A stretch of DNA of 64,000 bases from Hyphomicrobiales bacterium (GCA_900470155.1 UBZT01000009.1:827524-891523); one strand, 5' to 3'. Counted from the first letter of the stretch, positions 1 to 9,202 are shown. Notes: a model not told the origin generated them from the letters alone. A program made the numbers and translations.

Positions 1-1176
1 TCCGTAGATCGTATAGGGCTGACGCCCCACTTCGGTGGTGATCCAGCCCGCGAGCACTGCGACGAAGCCGGACGGGCCCATCATCAGGGCCGCGCGATGC
101 AGCCAGCGATTCTCGTGGAGCGTTCCGCGCCACCGACAGTACAGGCTGAACAGACCCACGCCGAGCATGGCGAAACCAATCGCCACCATGACCCGGAACG
201 ACCAGAAGACGATCGCAACCGGTGGCTCCTTGTCGTCGGGGATCGTGTCGAGACCGGCGAGCGGCGCGTTGAGGTCATGCTTGAGGATCAGGCTCGACAA
301 CTTGGGGATCTGGATCGCGTAGTCGACCCGCTTTTCTTCCGTGTTCGGAATGCCGAACAGGATCAGCGGTGCGCCGTCCGGATGACTGTCGAAATGGCCT
401 TCCATCGCCATGACCTTGACCGGCTGGTGCTCGAGCGTGTTGAGGCCATGCGCGTCACCGGCCATGATCTGGATCGGCGCGACGATGGCCGCCATCCACA
501 TCGCCATGGAAAACATCGTTCCGGCGCGGCGCGGCGCGGTGTGCCGCAACAGGTGCCACGCACCGACTGCGCCGACAACGAAAGCCGTGGTCAGGTAGGC
601 GGCAATGACCATATGGGTCAGGCGATAGGGGAAGGACGGATTGAACACGATCTTCCACCAGTCGACCGGCACGAACTGGCCGACATCATTGATGGCAAAA
701 CCGTCAGGCGTCTGCATCCAGGAATTCACCGACAGGATCCAGGTGGCCGAGATCAGCGTGCCGAAGGCGACCATCAGGGTGGCAAAGAAATGCAGGCCCG
801 GCCCGACACGGTTGCGGCCAAACAGCATGACGCCGAGGAAGCCTGCTTCAAGGAAGAAGGCGGTGAGGACTTCATAGCCCATCAGGGGACCGATGACCGG
901 CCCGGCCTTGTCGGAGAACACCGACCAGTTGGTGCCGAACTGGTAGGACATCACGATGCCGGAGACGACACCCATGCCGAAGGCCACCGCGAAGATGGTC
1001 TTCCAGAAATCGAAGAGTTCCAGATAGACCTTGTCCTTCTTCCACAGATAGAGGCCTTCGAGCACGGCGAGAAAGCTCGCCAGACCGATGGAGAAGGCGG
1101 GAAAGATGATGTGGAAGGAGACCGTGAACGCGAACTGGATCCGCGCCAGGATCTGTGCGTCGAAATTGTCGAACAT
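1..1176 (-). CDS. cydA: Cytochrome bd-type ubiquinol oxidase subunit I (3' end cut by window)
   Basis: Catalytic subunit of a membrane quinol oxidase that reduces O2 to water. The first 392 residues are present; the remainder and presumably cydB lie left of the window. The N-terminus matches the CydA/CioA family, with a haem-ligand His at residue 22 in a VSFHIIFP context, several hydrophobic helices, a FWSFRVM segment and a GWITTEVGRQP motif at the visible end. The region between the helices is short, which resembles the cyanide-insensitive CioA branch; this is an inference from spacing only. Start chosen at 1176 because AAGGGTG lies 8 nt upstream and the family begins MFD; an in-frame ATG at 1194 is the alternative. 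A FixK/FNR-like box lies upstream. Confidence 0.9.
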   Translation of the reverse strand, partial: MFDNFDAQILARIQFAFTVSFHIIFPAFSIGLASFLAVLEGLYLWKKDKVYLELFDFWKTIFAVAFGMGVVSGIVMSYQFGTNWSVFSDKAGPVIGPLMGYEVLTAFFLEAGFLGVMLFGRNRVGPGLHFFATLMVAFGTLISATWILSVNSWMQTPDGFAINDVGQFVPVDWWKIVFNPSFPYRLTHMVIAAYLTTAFVVGAVGAWHLLRHTAPRRAGTMFSMAMWMAAIVAPIQIMAGDAHGLNTLEHQPVKVMAMEGHFDSHPDGAPLILFGIPNTEEKRVDYAIQIPKLSSLILKHDLNAPLAGLDTIPDDKEPPVAIVFWSFRVMVAIGFAMLGVGLFSLYCRWRGTLHENRWLHRAALMMGPSGFVAVLAGWITTEVGRQPYTIYG

Positions 1177-1224
1177 GATGACTTCACCCTTCATTCTCGA
1201 CCCCGCCCGCTTGCGGCTTCCGAG

Positions 1225-1238
1225 GTGATAGAAATCAA
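1225..1238 (-). promoter_or_regulatory. FNR/FixK-type box upstream of cydA
   Basis: On the minus strand the site reads TTGATTTCTATCAC, which matches TTGAT-N4-ATCAA at 9 of 10 defined positions. Its centre is about 55 nt upstream of the preferred cydA start. In rhizobia FixK/FnrN boxes commonly control micro-oxic oxidases, so the location fits. Binding is inferred. Confidence 0.55.
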
Positions 1239-1328
1239 GTATAGCGTCGCACCACACAATCAATGCGACAACCCGCCATGCGGCAGTTCAACGCATAGAG
1301 TTATCTTGATATCTTGCCAGAAACGGCA

Positions 1329-1354
1329 GCGGCGCGGGGTTGATCCCGCGCCGC
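1329..1354 (-). terminator. Hairpin downstream of serA
   Basis: Perfect 10-bp arms (GCGGCGCGGG / CCCGCGCCGC) around a 6-nt loop, 40 nt after the serA stop codon. The T-run on the minus strand is short, so termination may be weak or factor-assisted. Confidence 0.55.
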
Positions 1355-1393
1355 ATGTTGTTTCCGTTGATTGGTGGGCCGAACGCCGAAACG

Positions 1394-2989
1394 TCAGTCG
1401 ATGTTGAACACCAGCGGCTTCGCCTGCTTGATGGCAGGATTTGCAGTCAACTGGTCGAGCACGGCCTGTTCCACCGGGCCATCGACATAAAGCAACGCGA
1501 TCGCATCGCCGCCTTCCTGGTCGCGGCCAAGCTGGAAGTTGGCGATGTTGACCTTGGCATTGCCGAGCGTGGTGCCCATGAAGCCGATCATGCCCGGCAC
1601 GTCGGTATTGGAGATGTAGATCATGTTGGCGCCGACATCGGCATCCATGTTGATGCCCTTGATCTGGATGAAGCGCGGCTTGCCGTCGGAGAAGACGGTT
1701 CCGGCGATCGAGCGGGACTGCTTTTCAGTCGTCACCGTCAGCTTGATATAGCCGTCGTAGACGCCTGTCTTGTCACGCTTCACTTCCGAAACGATGACAC
1801 CCTTTTCCTTGATCATGATCGGAGCCGAGACCATGTTGACGTCGGCCACCTGCGGGCGGATGAGACCGGCGAGCAGTGCCGAGGTCAGCGCCTTGGTGTT
1901 CATGCCGGAGGTCACGCCGTCATAGAGGATCTCGATTTCCTTGATCGGGTTTTCGGTCATCTGGCCGGCAAACGAGCCGAGCACGTCGGCCAACCGGATG
2001 AACGGCTTCAGCAACGGGGCTTCCTCGGCAGTGATCGACGGCATGTTGATGGCGTTCGACACAGCCCCCTTGACCAGGTAGTCCGACATCTGCTCGGCGA
2101 CCTGCAGAGCGACATTTTCCTGCGCTTCCGTGGTCGATGCACCGAGATGCGGCGTGCAGACGACATTCGGCAGGCCGAACAGCGGGCTTTCCTTGGCAGG
2201 CTCAACCTCGAAGACGTCGAAGCCTGCGCCGGCGACATGGCCGGACTTGATCGCTTCGGCAAGCGCCGCTTCATCGACCAGACCGCCGCGGGCGCAGTTG
2301 ATGATGCGCACGCCGGGCTTGGTCTTGGCAAGATTGTCCTTGCCGAGGATGCCGCGGGTCTTGTCGGTCATCGGAACATGCAGGGTGATGAAATCGGCCT
2401 TCGCCAGCAATTCGTCGAGTTCGACCTTGGTCACACCCATTTCGCGGGCGCGTTCATTCGACAGGAAGGGGTCATAGGCCAGAACATGCATGCCAAGGCC
2501 GATCGCCTTCTTGCAGACGATGCCGCCGATATTGCCGGCGCCGATGACGCCGAGCGTCTTGCCGGTGATTTCGACACCCATGAACTTCGACTTTTCCCAC
2601 TTGCCGGCCTGGGTCGAGGCATCGGCCTGCGGCAGCTGGCGGGCGACCGCGAACATCAGCGCGATGGCATGTTCGGCCGTGGTGATCGAATTGCCGAAGG
2701 GCGTGTTCATCACGATGATACCGCGGCGCGACGCAGCCGGAATATCGACATTGTCGACGCCGATACCGGCACGGCCGATGACCTTGAGATTGGTGGCAGC
2801 GGCGATCAGCTTCTCCGTCGCCTTGGTGGCGGAGCGGATGGCAAGACCGTCGTAATTGCCGATGATCTCGGCAAGCTTGTCCTTGTCCTTGCCGAGTTGC
2901 GGCTGGAAATCGACTTCGACGCCGCGGTCGCGGAAGATCTGGACGGCGGTTTCCGACAGTTCGTCGGATACGAGAACGCGAGGTGCCAT
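1394..2989 (-). CDS. serA: D-3-phosphoglycerate dehydrogenase
   Basis: First enzyme of serine biosynthesis, oxidising 3-phosphoglycerate to 3-phosphohydroxypyruvate with NAD+ in the cytosol. At 531 aa it is the long form: N-terminal substrate/NAD domains, an intervening domain and a C-terminal ACT domain (about residues 455-531) that senses serine in this family. Visible motifs are the NAD loop GAGNIGG (150-156), Arg234 in NCARGG, Glu263 in EVEP and His281 in CTPHLGA, corresponding to the catalytic Arg-Glu-His set. TAAGGAG lies before the ATG. It follows serC on the same strand across a 144-bp gap containing a palindromic repeat, so the two may be co-transcribed. Confidence 0.97.
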   Translation of the reverse strand: MAPRVLVSDELSETAVQIFRDRGVEVDFQPQLGKDKDKLAEIIGNYDGLAIRSATKATEKLIAAATNLKVIGRAGIGVDNVDIPAASRRGIIVMNTPFGNSITTAEHAIALMFAVARQLPQADASTQAGKWEKSKFMGVEITGKTLGVIGAGNIGGIVCKKAIGLGMHVLAYDPFLSNERAREMGVTKVELDELLAKADFITLHVPMTDKTRGILGKDNLAKTKPGVRIINCARGGLVDEAALAEAIKSGHVAGAGFDVFEVEPAKESPLFGLPNVVCTPHLGASTTEAQENVALQVAEQMSDYLVKGAVSNAINMPSITAEEAPLLKPFIRLADVLGSFAGQMTENPIKEIEILYDGVTSGMNTKALTSALLAGLIRPQVADVNMVSAPIMIKEKGVIVSEVKRDKTGVYDGYIKLTVTTEKQSRSIAGTVFSDGKPRFIQIKGINMDADVGANMIYISNTDVPGMIGFMGTTLGNAKVNIANFQLGRDQEGGDAIALLYVDGPVEQAVLDQLTANPAIKQAKPLVFNID

Positions 2990-3030
2990 GGTATGGGCTC
3001 CTTAAAGGGGTTCAGACTGAAACCTTTCCG

Positions 3031-3120
3031 CCGTCATGCTCGGGCTTGTCCCGAGCATCTGCGACCGATCGGTCTTGGTGATGGGATCAGATCCTCGGCA
3101 CAAGGCCGAGGATGTCATGC
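3031..3120. repeat. RIME-like intergenic mosaic element between serC and serA
   Basis: Two palindromes 32 bp apart, each with 9-bp arms and a 5-nt loop: ATGCTCGGG/CCCGAGCAT at 3036-3058 and ATCCTCGGC/GCCGAGGAT at 3091-3113. The pair of hairpins, the total size near 90-110 bp and the sequence style match the rhizobial RIME family of non-coding repeats. No second copy was noticed in the window. It may form RNA hairpins within the serC-serA transcript. Confidence 0.65.
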
Positions 3121-3133
3121 GGTGAAAAAAGGA

Positions 3134-4312
3134 TCAGGCCGCAGCCTTGGAAAGCGTCGCCTTCTGGGTCTGGTAGGCCCAGGTCAGCCACGGCATCAGG
3201 GCCTCCATATCGGAGGTTTCGATCGTCGCACCCGCCCAGATGCGCAGGCCAGCCGGAGCGTCGCGATAGGCGCCGATGTCAAATGCGATGCCCTGTTTGT
3301 CGAGCAGCGTCACCATGCCTTTGGCGAAGGCCGCCTGCGCGTCGGCGTCGAGCGCCAGCACGTCCGGATCGGCAATCGTCAGGCAAACCGAGGTGTTCGA
3401 GCGGGTAGCATCGACCTTAGCCAGGTTGGCGATCCAGTCATTGGCCGCGACGAAGTCGAAGATCACCTTGGCATTGGCGTCGGCGCGCGCAATCAGCGCA
3501 CCAAGGCCACCGATCGACTTTGCCCATTTCAGCGCATCAACATAGTCCTCGACGCAGAGCATCGACGGTGTGTTGATCGTCTCACCGGTAAAGATGCCTT
3601 CGATCAGCTTGCCGCCCGAGGTCATGCGGAAGATCTTCGGCAGCGGCCAGGCCGGCACATAGGTGGTCAGGCGCTCGACAGCACGTGGCGACAGGATGAT
3701 CATGCCGTGACCGCCCTCACCGCCCAGAACCTTCTGCCAGGAGAAGGTGGTGACGTCGAGCTTGGAGAAGTCCAGATCCTGGGCGAAGGCGGCCGAGGTC
3801 GCGTCGCAGATCGTCAGGCCCTTGCGGTCTGCCGGGATGAAATCGGCATTCGGGACGCGGACGCCAGACGTCGTGCCGTTCCAGGTGAACACGACGTCAC
3901 GGTCGAAATCGACGGTGGAAAGATCGGGGAGAAGGCCGTAGTCGGCGTTGAACTTGCGCACATCGGCAAGCTTCAGCTGCTTGACCACATCGGTGACCCA
4001 GCCGGCACCAAAGCTTTCCCACGACAGCATGTCGACGCCACGTTCGCCGAGCAGCGACCACATGGCCATTTCAACGGCGCCCGTATCGGAAGCCGGCACG
4101 ATGCCGATACGGTAGTCCGCCGGCACGTTGAGAATTTCACGGGTAAGGTCGATGGCCAGCTTCAGCTTGTCCTTGCCAACCTTGGCGCGATGCGAACGAC
4201 CGAGCGGGGCATCGGACAGTGCATCGAGCGACCAACCGGGGCGCTTCGAGCAGGGGCCAGAAGAAAAGTGCGTATTAGCCGGGCGCAATGCCGGCGCGGC
4301 GATATCAACCAT
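3134..4312 (-). CDS. serC: Phosphoserine aminotransferase
   Basis: PLP-dependent class V aminotransferase converting 3-phosphohydroxypyruvate and glutamate to phosphoserine; second step of serine synthesis and also used in pyridoxine synthesis. The 392-aa protein has the PLP lysine at K194 ([10 protein letters not shown]) and Asp170 in CDATSA facing the pyridine nitrogen. The length and the [10 protein letters not shown] surround fit the form typical of alphaproteobacteria and methanogens rather than the E. coli form. It lies upstream of serA on the same strand, with a structured leader directly before its start codon. Confidence 0.96.
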   Translation of the reverse strand: MVDIAAPALRPANTHFSSGPCSKRPGWSLDALSDAPLGRSHRAKVGKDKLKLAIDLTREILNVPADYRIGIVPASDTGAVEMAMWSLLGERGVDMLSWESFGAGWVTDVVKQLKLADVRKFNADYGLLPDLSTVDFDRDVVFTWNGTTSGVRVPNADFIPADRKGLTICDATSAAFAQDLDFSKLDVTTFSWQKVLGGEGGHGMIILSPRAVERLTTYVPAWPLPKIFRMTSGGKLIEGIFTGETINTPSMLCVEDYVDALKWAKSIGGLGALIARADANAKVIFDFVAANDWIANLAKVDATRSNTSVCLTIADPDVLALDADAQAAFAKGMVTLLDKQGIAFDIGAYRDAPAGLRIWAGATIETSDMEALMPWLTWAYQTQKATLSKAAA

Positions 4313-4390
4313 GTCAAACTACCCTTCCAGGTATATGGCCTCTCGTTGGGGAGAGGTGTCCCGCCGTCGGAACTATCCTCAAGCGACGGC
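4313..4390 (-). promoter_or_regulatory. serC leader RNA motif (candidate)
   Basis: The minus-strand leader immediately before the serC ATG holds two hairpins: GCCGTCG...CGACGGC (arms at 4384-4390 and 4363-4369) and CCTCT...AGAGG (4339-4356), followed by CCATATACCTGGAAGGGTAG reaching the start codon. A conserved serC leader motif has been described upstream of serC in alphaproteobacteria. Position, two-hairpin architecture and the remembered consensus agree, but no covariance search was run. No ligand is known to me. Confidence 0.65.
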
Positions 4391-4486
4391 GTCGTCAAGA
4401 CGGCCAATGTCGCTGACGATAAATTTTTCGTCGCGACCGGATCGTCGCCAGAGACCGTCACCGCGTGCGCATCGATCGCCGGAACG

Positions 4487-4513
4487 CAAAAAAGCCGCCC
4501 GGAGGCGGCCTTT
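4487..4513 (-). terminator. Rho-independent terminator of the outer-membrane protein gene
   Basis: Stem GCCGCC/GGCGGC (4494-4509) with a CGGA loop. On the minus strand it is followed by six T residues, 20-40 nt after the stop codon of the OMP gene. Confidence 0.85.
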
Positions 4514-4534
4514 CTATTGCATTGCGACAAGAGC

Positions 4535-5377
4535 TTACTTGTAGACGATTTCCTGCGGCGGCGGCTCGAATGCCACCGGCTGGGCGCAACCGCCGAACAT
4601 ATAGCGGGCACCAGCATGCACTTCATGGCTGTAGAAGCCGTCGTCCGAGCCCGGGCCACCATTCTGCTCGTAGCCGAACATCGCGCCGCCGAGCGTGTGG
4701 CGGAAACGATAGCCGACATCGGCCTTGACGTTGCAGGTGACGTCGATCGAGGCACCGGCCATCAGCTGATAGGCAAAGCGCCAGCTGCCGCGGCCGCCAT
4801 GTTCGACGGTCGTATCGCAGCCGCTGCCATCGTCAGCGCAGGACGTGTTGTTGAGATTGTCCCAACGGACATAGGATCCACCGATACCGGCACCCACATA
4901 AGGCGTGAAATAGGCGTAGTTGCCGAGATCGATATAGGCGTTGGCCATCAGCGTATAGGCGCGCAGGGCCGACAGGTCCTCTGAGGTACATGCCGTGACG
5001 CAGGCACCGAACGCGGCGCCGCCGCCCGAGGTCGAGCCACGGAAGTCCGACTTGTTCATGTAGTCGAAGGTCAGATCTGTGCGCAGGTGGTTGTTGATCT
5101 GGTAGCCGATACCGGCACCGATCGTGAAACTGTCCTTCAGGTCGATGTCGTCGAATTCCGAAACCAGCGCGTTCGAGCCCTGGTAGAACTCGGCGCCGCG
5201 CAGGCGGTTGAAGCTGTAGCCGAGGTCGCCGCGCAGGTACCAGCCCGAGGCTTCGGCAACAGCGACTTCCGGTGCATCCATGATCGGCTGCGGTTCCGGC
5301 TGATAAACGTCTGCAGAATAGGCTGCCGAGCTTGCCAGCAATACGGCCGCAGCGACAGCGAAATGGGTCATCTTCAT
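4535..5377 (-). CDS. Outer-membrane beta-barrel protein (Omp25/OmpA-like barrel)
   Basis: A 280-aa secreted protein with a Sec signal peptide (cleavage likely after ...SSAAYSA, about residue 20), a short Pro-rich linker, then alternating beta-strand sequence from GWYLRGDLGYSF to the C-terminal HEVHAGARYMF, typical of eight-stranded outer-membrane barrels (PF13505-like). Four cysteines in two clusters (CVTAC and CADDGSGC) may form loop disulfides. Start chosen at 5377: GGAG sits 9 nt upstream and the signal peptide begins there; a longer in-frame reading to 5431 has no signal peptide. A palindromic CtrA-type motif lies about 90 nt upstream. Its physiological role is not evident. Confidence 0.88.
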   Translation of the reverse strand: MKMTHFAVAAAVLLASSAAYSADVYQPEPQPIMDAPEVAVAEASGWYLRGDLGYSFNRLRGAEFYQGSNALVSEFDDIDLKDSFTIGAGIGYQINNHLRTDLTFDYMNKSDFRGSTSGGGAAFGACVTACTSEDLSALRAYTLMANAYIDLGNYAYFTPYVGAGIGGSYVRWDNLNNTSCADDGSGCDTTVEHGGRGSWRFAYQLMAGASIDVTCNVKADVGYRFRHTLGGAMFGYEQNGGPGSDDGFYSHEVHAGARYMFGGCAQPVAFEPPPQEIVYK

Positions 5378-5463
5378 GGCGGGATACTCCAAAAATCCAG
5401 CTTTGTGCACCAGGCCAGCACGCGCCGACAACCTGATCTCGGATGGATAATGGATTGGAAAAG

Positions 5464-5479
5464 TTAAGTTCGGCTTAAC
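5464..5479. promoter_or_regulatory. CtrA-type motif upstream of the OMP gene
   Basis: TTAAGTTCGGCTTAAC fits the CtrA consensus TTAA-N7-TTAAC. On the minus strand the overlapping site TTAAGCCGAACTTAAC also fits, so the element matches in both orientations. It lies about 87-102 nt upstream of the OMP start codon. Regulation by CtrA is inferred. Confidence 0.55.
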
Positions 5480-5569
5480 TACGGTTGTTAACCGTGAACC
5501 TTTGCAATTTGCTTACCATGATGACCCGATACGTCCGCCAAAGGCTGCTTTGCTTGCCGCTGCAAGACC

Positions 5570-5607
5570 AAAAAGAACGCGGGCGAGAATGTCTCGACCG
5601 CGTTCTT
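5570..5607 (-). terminator. Terminator of the chemoreceptor gene
   Basis: Arms AAGAACGCGG (5573-5582) and CCGCGTTCTT (5598-5607) enclose a second stem CGAGA/TCTCG. On the minus strand the stem runs into TTCTTTTTGG, about 27 nt after the stop codon. Confidence 0.85.
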
Positions 5608-5633
5608 GTGCGGTTGCTGTATTCGGAACCGTT

Positions 5634-7931
5634 TCAGCTGGCGTGACGATAGGCCTGCATTTCGGTAACGCCCTGGTGGGCCGCGTGGCCAAGGGTGAAC
5701 TGGCCGAGACGCTGATCCATTTCGGTCGCTTCGCTGGCAAGCTTGTGGATGGCGGCCGTCGTTTCCTCGACCATCGCCGCATTCTGCTGGGTCATTACAT
5801 CCAACTGGTTCACCGAGCCATTGATGTCGCCGAGCGTCTGGGCTTCTTCACGCGTCGATTCCATGATCTCGCTGATCCGGCCATTGATCGCCAGAACATG
5901 CGACCCGATGCCATCCAGTGCCGCCCCTGCCCGCTCGACCAGTTTCACGCCCTGATCGACTTCCGTTGTCGACTTGGCCAGCAGGCTGGCGATCTGCTTG
6001 GCGGCATTCGACGAGCGCTGCGCCAGTTCGCGGACTTCCTGGGCCACGACAGCAAAACCCTTGCCGCTTTCACCGGCACGCGCTGCCTCGACACCGGCAT
6101 TCAGGGCCAGAAGATTGGTCTGGAAGGCGATCTCGTCGATGACGGAGATGATCTTGTTGATTTCCTGCGATGAGCCCTGGATCGCTTCCATCGCAGCGAT
6201 CGTATCGCGCATGATCGTGCCCGACGTCTCGGTGTCGTCCTTGGCGGCACGGGCTATCTTGTTGGCATCTTCGGCACGCGAGATCTGCACCTTCACGGCA
6301 CCCGTGATTTCCTTGATGGCGGTCGCTGCCTGCGAAATCGCAACTGCCTGGCGTTCGGTGCGCTCGGCCAGCTGATCGGCGCCGGCGCGCATTTCCTGCG
6401 ACCCCTCGCGCACGGCAACCGAATTGCCGCCGATGCCGCTCAGCGTATTGCTCAGCGTCAGGATCGCCTTGTTGAAATTGCTTCTCAGGCTTTCAAGTTC
6501 GGCCGGGAACCGTTGTTCGATCTGGAAGGCGAGATCGCCGCCGGCAAGCCGGTCAAGGCTCTCGTCCAGCGTCTGAACGACGGCCTGCAGGGATTGCGCC
6601 TCGCTGTCACGTTCCGCCATGCGCTGGCGACGTTCCTGATCGACACGCTCACGCTCCTCGCGACGCTCCGCAGACTGCCGCTGTTGCTCGATCAGGCCCT
6701 GGCGGAACCGTTCCAGCGCCCGCGCCATGCTGCCGATTTCGTCGCCGCGATCCTGGTTGGCGACCGGCTCGTCGATCTTGCCGTCGGCGACAGCGCCGGT
6801 GAAGGCGGCAAGCCGCTTGAGCGGGGCAAACAACCGATTGGTCAGGACGCCGGTGGCTGCGGCCAGAAGCACCAGTGCCGCAAGGCCCGTGATCGTGAGG
6901 ATCGTTGCAATTTTCAGCGATCCGGCATCGATTTCAGCCAGGGTCACGCTTTCCATCACGATGAAATCCTGCCCGCCGAACGATACCTTGCGGCCATAGG
7001 CCTGCGCCGCGCCATCGGCACGATCGATAGCCTGAACGGTGATACCGTCGGATGCGGTGCTGAAATCGGCCTTGATATCGGTCAACTGGCCAGATGCCGA
7101 AAGGCCGATGCCGGTGCCATCCGAAGACAGGATCGAGGCCTGCTGGCTGCTGCTGGCGGCAATGCCCTTGGTCAGCAGATTGACCAGCGCATCGGCCTTG
7201 ACGGCAAACAGGATCGAGCCCTTATAGGCACCAAGCTTGACGATCGGAACGGCGAAATAAATGTCCGGCGAAGCGGCGTCCGCACCGACGCTCAAGCCGG
7301 AAAAGCTGACCGCGGCGACATCGTCGACAGCCTTGGCGGCTGCCTCGACGCTGCGCGCATAGGCCTTGCCGAGGCCGCTTTCGGCAATCGGAGACTTGGT
7401 CGCGTTTTCGGCAAAGGCCGGACCTTTCTGGTAGCTATAGACGATATTGCCGTTCTGATCAGCGATCAGCATGTCATCGAAGCTGGTCTGCGAGAGATAG
7501 CCGCCGACCTGCGCCTGTGTCGTCTCATGCGTCGAATAGTAGAAACCGCTCGGCCCTTCCGGCTTCAGCAGCTTTTCGCGCTCGCCGGCGGGGTTGGGGT
7601 TTTCCGTCACGAATACGCGCTGCAGTTCAGCCTTGGCATCGCCGGAATTCTTGGTGATCGTGTTCCAGCCGCTCTTCAACCCGGTCAAGGACTGCTGCAG
7701 CGTCTCGATCTTGGCGATCGACGCCGCCTGGTTCTGCAACTCGTTCAGTTGCTGCACCAGCATGTCGCCGCGGAAGGTCAATGTGCTCGCCATCGCGCTT
7801 TCGGTCTGCGCCTGAAAGACGCTGTTCGACGTCCGATAGGCAAAGACATTCAAAAGGGCGATGGTGACAAATGTCAGGACGAGAAAGATGGCAATGACTT
7901 TGAACGACAGCGAATTGAAACGAGCAGCCAT
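5634..7931 (-). CDS. Methyl-accepting chemotaxis protein
   Basis: A 765-aa inner-membrane chemoreceptor. Order: TM helix about 10-32, a large periplasmic sensor of about 300 residues (Cache-like), second TM about 335-357 (LTITGLAALVLLAAATG), HAMP region around RLFAPLKRLAAFTGAVADG, coiled coil, then the cytoplasmic signalling domain with the conserved hairpin tip DEIAFQTNLLALNAGVEAAR. It should transmit ligand binding to CheA/CheW, but no che genes are nearby. The C-terminus lacks an obvious NWETF-type CheR-tethering pentapeptide. The ligand cannot be inferred. A CtrA-like motif lies upstream. Confidence 0.95.
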   Translation of the reverse strand: MAARFNSLSFKVIAIFLVLTFVTIALLNVFAYRTSNSVFQAQTESAMASTLTFRGDMLVQQLNELQNQAASIAKIETLQQSLTGLKSGWNTITKNSGDAKAELQRVFVTENPNPAGEREKLLKPEGPSGFYYSTHETTQAQVGGYLSQTSFDDMLIADQNGNIVYSYQKGPAFAENATKSPIAESGLGKAYARSVEAAAKAVDDVAAVSFSGLSVGADAASPDIYFAVPIVKLGAYKGSILFAVKADALVNLLTKGIAASSSQQASILSSDGTGIGLSASGQLTDIKADFSTASDGITVQAIDRADGAAQAYGRKVSFGGQDFIVMESVTLAEIDAGSLKIATILTITGLAALVLLAAATGVLTNRLFAPLKRLAAFTGAVADGKIDEPVANQDRGDEIGSMARALERFRQGLIEQQRQSAERREERERVDQERRQRMAERDSEAQSLQAVVQTLDESLDRLAGGDLAFQIEQRFPAELESLRSNFNKAILTLSNTLSGIGGNSVAVREGSQEMRAGADQLAERTERQAVAISQAATAIKEITGAVKVQISRAEDANKIARAAKDDTETSGTIMRDTIAAMEAIQGSSQEINKIISVIDEIAFQTNLLALNAGVEAARAGESGKGFAVVAQEVRELAQRSSNAAKQIASLLAKSTTEVDQGVKLVERAGAALDGIGSHVLAINGRISEIMESTREEAQTLGDINGSVNQLDVMTQQNAAMVEETTAAIHKLASEATEMDQRLGQFTLGHAAHQGVTEMQAYRHAS

Positions 7932-8054
7932 GGTTTATCCCGCTGGACATGCCGCAGACCGCAAAGTGGCCGCAGCATCCCTCTAGAGCAAAACGATCAC
8001 CTCGCCGGCGGCGAGGGACCTCTCTCTGTTGGTCGCAGCATTCACTTCGAATTT

Positions 8055-8070
8055 TTAATCCGCCGTTAAA
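8055..8070. promoter_or_regulatory. CtrA-like motif upstream of the chemoreceptor gene
   Basis: TTAATCCGCCGTTAA fits TTAA-N7-TTAA in both orientations and lacks only the final C of the consensus. It lies about 124 nt upstream of the chemoreceptor start at 7931, within the 178-bp gap to the next gene. Motility and chemotaxis genes are common CtrA targets; binding here is inferred. Confidence 0.4.
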
Positions 8071-8109
8071 AAGCCGGAGCAGGAACCGGGGTTTTTGACG
8101 ATATCGCGG

Positions 8110-9108
8110 TCAGGCCGCCTGAAATATGCTGTTGCGCACCCCGGCAAACAGTTCGACCGAGCGCAGCCGTGCCGCGAGGTCGTGAACAGGCATAGAGATG
8201 ATCAACTCGTCCGGGCCGACGTCGGACAGGAAATCGTCAAGCTTGGCACGCGCCGTCTGCGGCGATCCGACGATGGCATAGCGCAAGGTATGCTCGACCG
8301 TGATCTGCTCCATGTCGCTCCAGTATCCCTCCATCGCCATCGGCCGCGGAAACGGTCGACGGATGTTGCGCCGCAGGTTGACGAACTGCTGCTGCGCCGA
8401 GGTGAACAGATGCTGGGCCTCTGCGTCGTCATCAGCGACGACGCCCATGACACCGGCAATCACATAGGGCTTCTGCAATGACGCCGAGGGCTGGAACCGC
8501 TCGCGGTAGATCTGGACCGCATCGATCAGCTGGTCGGGCGCAAAATGCGAGGCAAAGGCGTAAGGAAGGCCCAGGGCGGCGGCAAGATGCGCGCTGTAGA
8601 GGCTTGAGCCCAGGATCCACAGCGGTACGTGGCTGCGCATGCCCGGAACGGCGAGCAAGTCATGTTCTTCCGCGGGTTCCCCGAGCAAGCGCTGCAACTC
8701 GATGATATCATGCGGGAAACTTTCGGTGCCCGCCTCAAGATTGCGGCGCAAGGCCCGTGCCGTGCGCATGTCGGTGCCCGGCGCGCGACCAAGGCCGAGA
8801 TCGACGCGGCCGGGGAAAAGCGCTTCGAGCGTACCGAACTGCTCGGCGATAACCAAGGGCGAATGGTTCGGCAGCATGATGCCGCCGGAGCCGATGCGGA
8901 TCGTCTTGGTTGCCGCACCGACATGGGCGATCACGATCGAGGTCGCAGCGCTGGCAATGCCCGGCATGCCATGATGCTCGGCGAGCCAGAAACGCAGATA
9001 TCCATTGGCCTCGGCCGCCTGAGCCATCTGGCGCGACGCATCCAGCGCCTCGGACACCGAATGGCCTTCAGCAACAGGCGAGAGGTCGAGGATGGAGAAA
9101 GGTATCAT
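8110..9108 (-). CDS. LLM-class flavin-dependent oxidoreductase (YhbW-like)
   Basis: A 332-aa luciferase-like (beta/alpha)8-barrel protein of the bacterial luciferase-like monooxygenase family. Family signatures are the N-terminal [29 protein letters not shown] and [16 protein letters not shown], all typical of E. coli YhbW-type proteins. These use FMN or F420-like flavins; no substrate can be named. It stands alone and points away from ruvC, so the two have divergent promoters in the gap 9109-9261. Confidence 0.88.
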   Translation of the reverse strand: MIPFSILDLSPVAEGHSVSEALDASRQMAQAAEANGYLRFWLAEHHGMPGIASAATSIVIAHVGAATKTIRIGSGGIMLPNHSPLVIAEQFGTLEALFPGRVDLGLGRAPGTDMRTARALRRNLEAGTESFPHDIIELQRLLGEPAEEHDLLAVPGMRSHVPLWILGSSLYSAHLAAALGLPYAFASHFAPDQLIDAVQIYRERFQPSASLQKPYVIAGVMGVVADDDAEAQHLFTSAQQQFVNLRRNIRRPFPRPMAMEGYWSDMEQITVEHTLRYAIVGSPQTARAKLDDFLSDVGPDELIISMPVHDLAARLRSVELFAGVRNSIFQAA

Positions 9109-9202
9109 GCCGCATATCCTGCATTAAGGTTGTCCTGCTCATGTAGGCACGATCGTTTCGGACCCCAAGGCTGGATGGTGATAAAACACAACAAACTGCG
9201 AT

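Noticed and set aside
1340-4984. 1214-codon open frame on the plus strand across serA, serC and the OMP gene
   Set aside because: It is antisense to three certain genes, has shadow composition (Asp/Arg/His/Gly-rich) and no family motif. High GC produces such frames.
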